NCBI RefSeq assembly: GCF_017814975.1
Contig: NZ_JAGIQA010000006.1
Coordinates: 186,001 to 250,000 of the forward strand
Source of the DNA: Cupriavidus consociatus
GTDB taxonomy: Bacteria > Pseudomonadota > Gammaproteobacteria > Burkholderiales > Burkholderiaceae
Length of the DNA: 64,000 bases
Direction: 5' to 3'
The position numbers and the translations under genes were made by a program. This document shows, piece by piece, positions 62,592 through 64,000 of the stretch. The notes under the pieces are model-generated. The model ran no database searches. It saw only the letters and a list, made by a program, of their open reading frames with translations, and had not been told where the DNA came from. Every line of letters starts with the position of its first letter. The stretch's first letter is position 1.

Positions 62592-63014
62592 GGGAGGGAT
62601 TGACGGCTGACAGATCAGTGTACCGAGATTATTGCGGTGCGTCGCTTGGGGAAAGCGCCAATGAAACCCCGGCCGCCGCTTTCCGTGCCGGCGCCCTTGC
62701 GTCTGGCGCCGGACGGGCCATGGCATGGGTTTTGGTGCATTGCGACATTATTTCACATAGTAAAAAACGATATCGCAATTTGAAAATTTCACTTGTGTTG
62801 CCCAATGGGCTTCCATAGAATCGGTTCGACCCAAGAATGCGGGCGGTAGCCATGCGCCTGCCGCGCGGAGGAGCCGGAACAGGTTCCCCGGCGGCGGCCC
62901 CGATGCAAGGCGCGGCAGCGCCGACCCCGCAACGGTGCGAGTCAACCCGTAGAGCCCCCAGGGCCGGTGCCGGAAGCGCCGGCACGGAAGCACGAATTCA
63001 CCCAGGAGACAGTC
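62592..63014 (+). promoter_or_regulatory. aceE upstream region
   Basis: A 423-base intergenic region between the sensor kinase and aceE without a gene. An AT-rich island at 62735-62800, unusual for the surrounding GC, carries an inverted repeat TTGCGA (62740-62745) and TCGCAA (62773-62778) and probably holds the aceE promoter. GC-rich leader follows; no sure -35/-10 pair was identified. Confidence 0.45.
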
Positions 63015-64000
63015 ATGTCCGCCGTACCAGAGCAGATTCTCGGCGCATCCAGCGCCAACGACGCCGATCCCCAGGAAACCCATGAATGGCTGGATGCCCT
63101 GCAGGGCGTCCTGGCCGCCGAAGGCCCGGCGCGCGCCGCGTTCCTGATCGACAAGCAGATCGAGTACGCACGCGTGAACGGCGTGACCCAGCCGTTCCAT
63201 GCCGAGACGCAGTACATCAACACCATCCCGGTGGAGCAGCAGGCCCGCATCCCGGGCGACCAGGACGTCGAGCACCGCATCCGCTCGTACACCCGCTGGA
63301 ACGCCATGGCGATGGTTCTGCGCGCCAACAAGCACACCAACGTCGGCGGCCATATCTCCTCGTTTGCCTCGGCGGCCACGCTGTATGACGTCGGCTACAA
63401 CCATTTCTGGCGCGCCCCCTCGGAACAGAGCGGCGGCGACCTGGTCTTCGTGCAGGGCCACTCGGCACCGGGCGTGTACTCGCGCGCCTTCCTGCTGGGC
63501 CGCCTGAGCCAGGACCAGCTCGACAACTTCCGCCAGGAAGTGGACGGCAAGGGCATCTCGTCGTACCCGCACCCCTGGCTGATGCCGGATTTCTGGCAGT
63601 TCCCGACCGTGTCGATGGGCCTGGGTCCGATCATGGCCATCTACCAGGCCCGCTTCATGAAGTACCTGGACAGCCGCGGCCTGGCCAAGGCCGGCGACCG
63701 CAAGGTCTGGGCCTTCCTGGGCGACGGCGAGACCGACGAGCCGGAATCGCTGGGCGCGATCGGCATGGCCGGCCGCGAGAAGCTCGATAACCTGGTCTTC
63801 GTCATCAATTGCAACCTGCAGCGCCTGGACGGCCCGGTGCGCGGCAACGGCAAGATCATCCAGGAACTGGAGTCCGAGTTCCGCGGCGCCGGCTGGAACG
63901 TGATCAAGGTGGTGTGGGGCAGCAAGTGGGATTCCCTGCTGGCACGCGACACCAAGGGCCTGCTGATGAAGCGCATGATGGAATGCGTGGACGGCGAGTA
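63015..64000 (+). CDS. aceE: Pyruvate dehydrogenase E1 component, 5' part
   Basis: The first 328 residues of a homodimeric-type E1 (full length about 890) from ATG 63015 with AGGAGAC upstream. HEWLDALQGVLAAEGPARAA, QTQ-like substrate region in FHAETQYINTIP, GHISSFASAATLYDVGYNHF, and the thiamine-diphosphate motif start GDGETDEPESLGAIGMAGRE are typical. It decarboxylates pyruvate and acetylates the E2 lipoyl group. The gene runs off the window at 64000; aceF and lpdA are expected after it. Confidence 0.97.
   Translation, partial: MSAVPEQILGASSANDADPQETHEWLDALQGVLAAEGPARAAFLIDKQIEYARVNGVTQPFHAETQYINTIPVEQQARIPGDQDVEHRIRSYTRWNAMAMVLRANKHTNVGGHISSFASAATLYDVGYNHFWRAPSEQSGGDLVFVQGHSAPGVYSRAFLLGRLSQDQLDNFRQEVDGKGISSYPHPWLMPDFWQFPTVSMGLGPIMAIYQARFMKYLDSRGLAKAGDRKVWAFLGDGETDEPESLGAIGMAGREKLDNLVFVINCNLQRLDGPVRGNGKIIQELESEFRGAGWNVIKVVWGSKWDSLLARDTKGLLMKRMMECVDGE

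Overview
The window looks like chromosomal DNA of a Cupriavidus-type betaproteobacterium (Burkholderiaceae). The GC content is high. The order relA, tRNA-Val, thrS, infC, rpmI, rplT, pheS, pheT, ihfA, merR, tRNA-Pro is typical of that group, as are the Bug-type tricarboxylate receptors and the large NAD-type glutamate dehydrogenase. The species assignment is inference from gene order and protein style; no search was run.

Layout. (1) 1-11168 is core: the end of a RidA gene, relA, tRNA-Val, a threonine-rich 14-codon leader ORF ending before an intrinsic terminator, thrS, infC (ATC start), rpmI, rplT, pheST, ihfA, a MerR-type regulator and tRNA-Pro. (2) 11169-31936 is accessory and mainly catabolic. 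A leftward operon (qor1-tauD1-hydrolase-BKACE1-Bug1) and two rightward units (BKACE2-MFS-acetoacetate:CoA ligase, and qor2-tauD2-acyl-CoA ligase-CMD-Rieske-araC3) surround two convergent AraC genes. All three transcription units start at the same promoter design: two TGGCGC half-sites 21 bp apart, with a TAtAGT-like -10 box exactly 37 bp after the second half-site. The enzymes suggest breakdown of a beta-keto acid: BKACE would transfer CoA and release acetoacetate, which the ligase would reactivate. (3) 31937-38746 is low in genes and holds decayed mobile DNA (a DUF932 gene, a broken DUF927 gene, TGTCCC/GGGACA repeats) and a set of small proteins, two of them behind identical LexA-type boxes. 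(4) 38747-64000 returns to core or stable accessory genes: the large glutamate dehydrogenase, a MarR-type regulator, an acetate/succinate CoA-transferase, Bug2, two identical tRNA-Lys genes bracketing a LysR plus amidohydrolase pair, a SulP transporter, xth, prlC, folD, a two-component pair and the start of aceE.

The most interesting parts are the AraC-controlled duplicated BKACE/acetoacetate region, the probable threonine attenuator before thrS, the twin LexA boxes on unknown small genes, and the direct tRNA-Lys repeats around a deaminase module.
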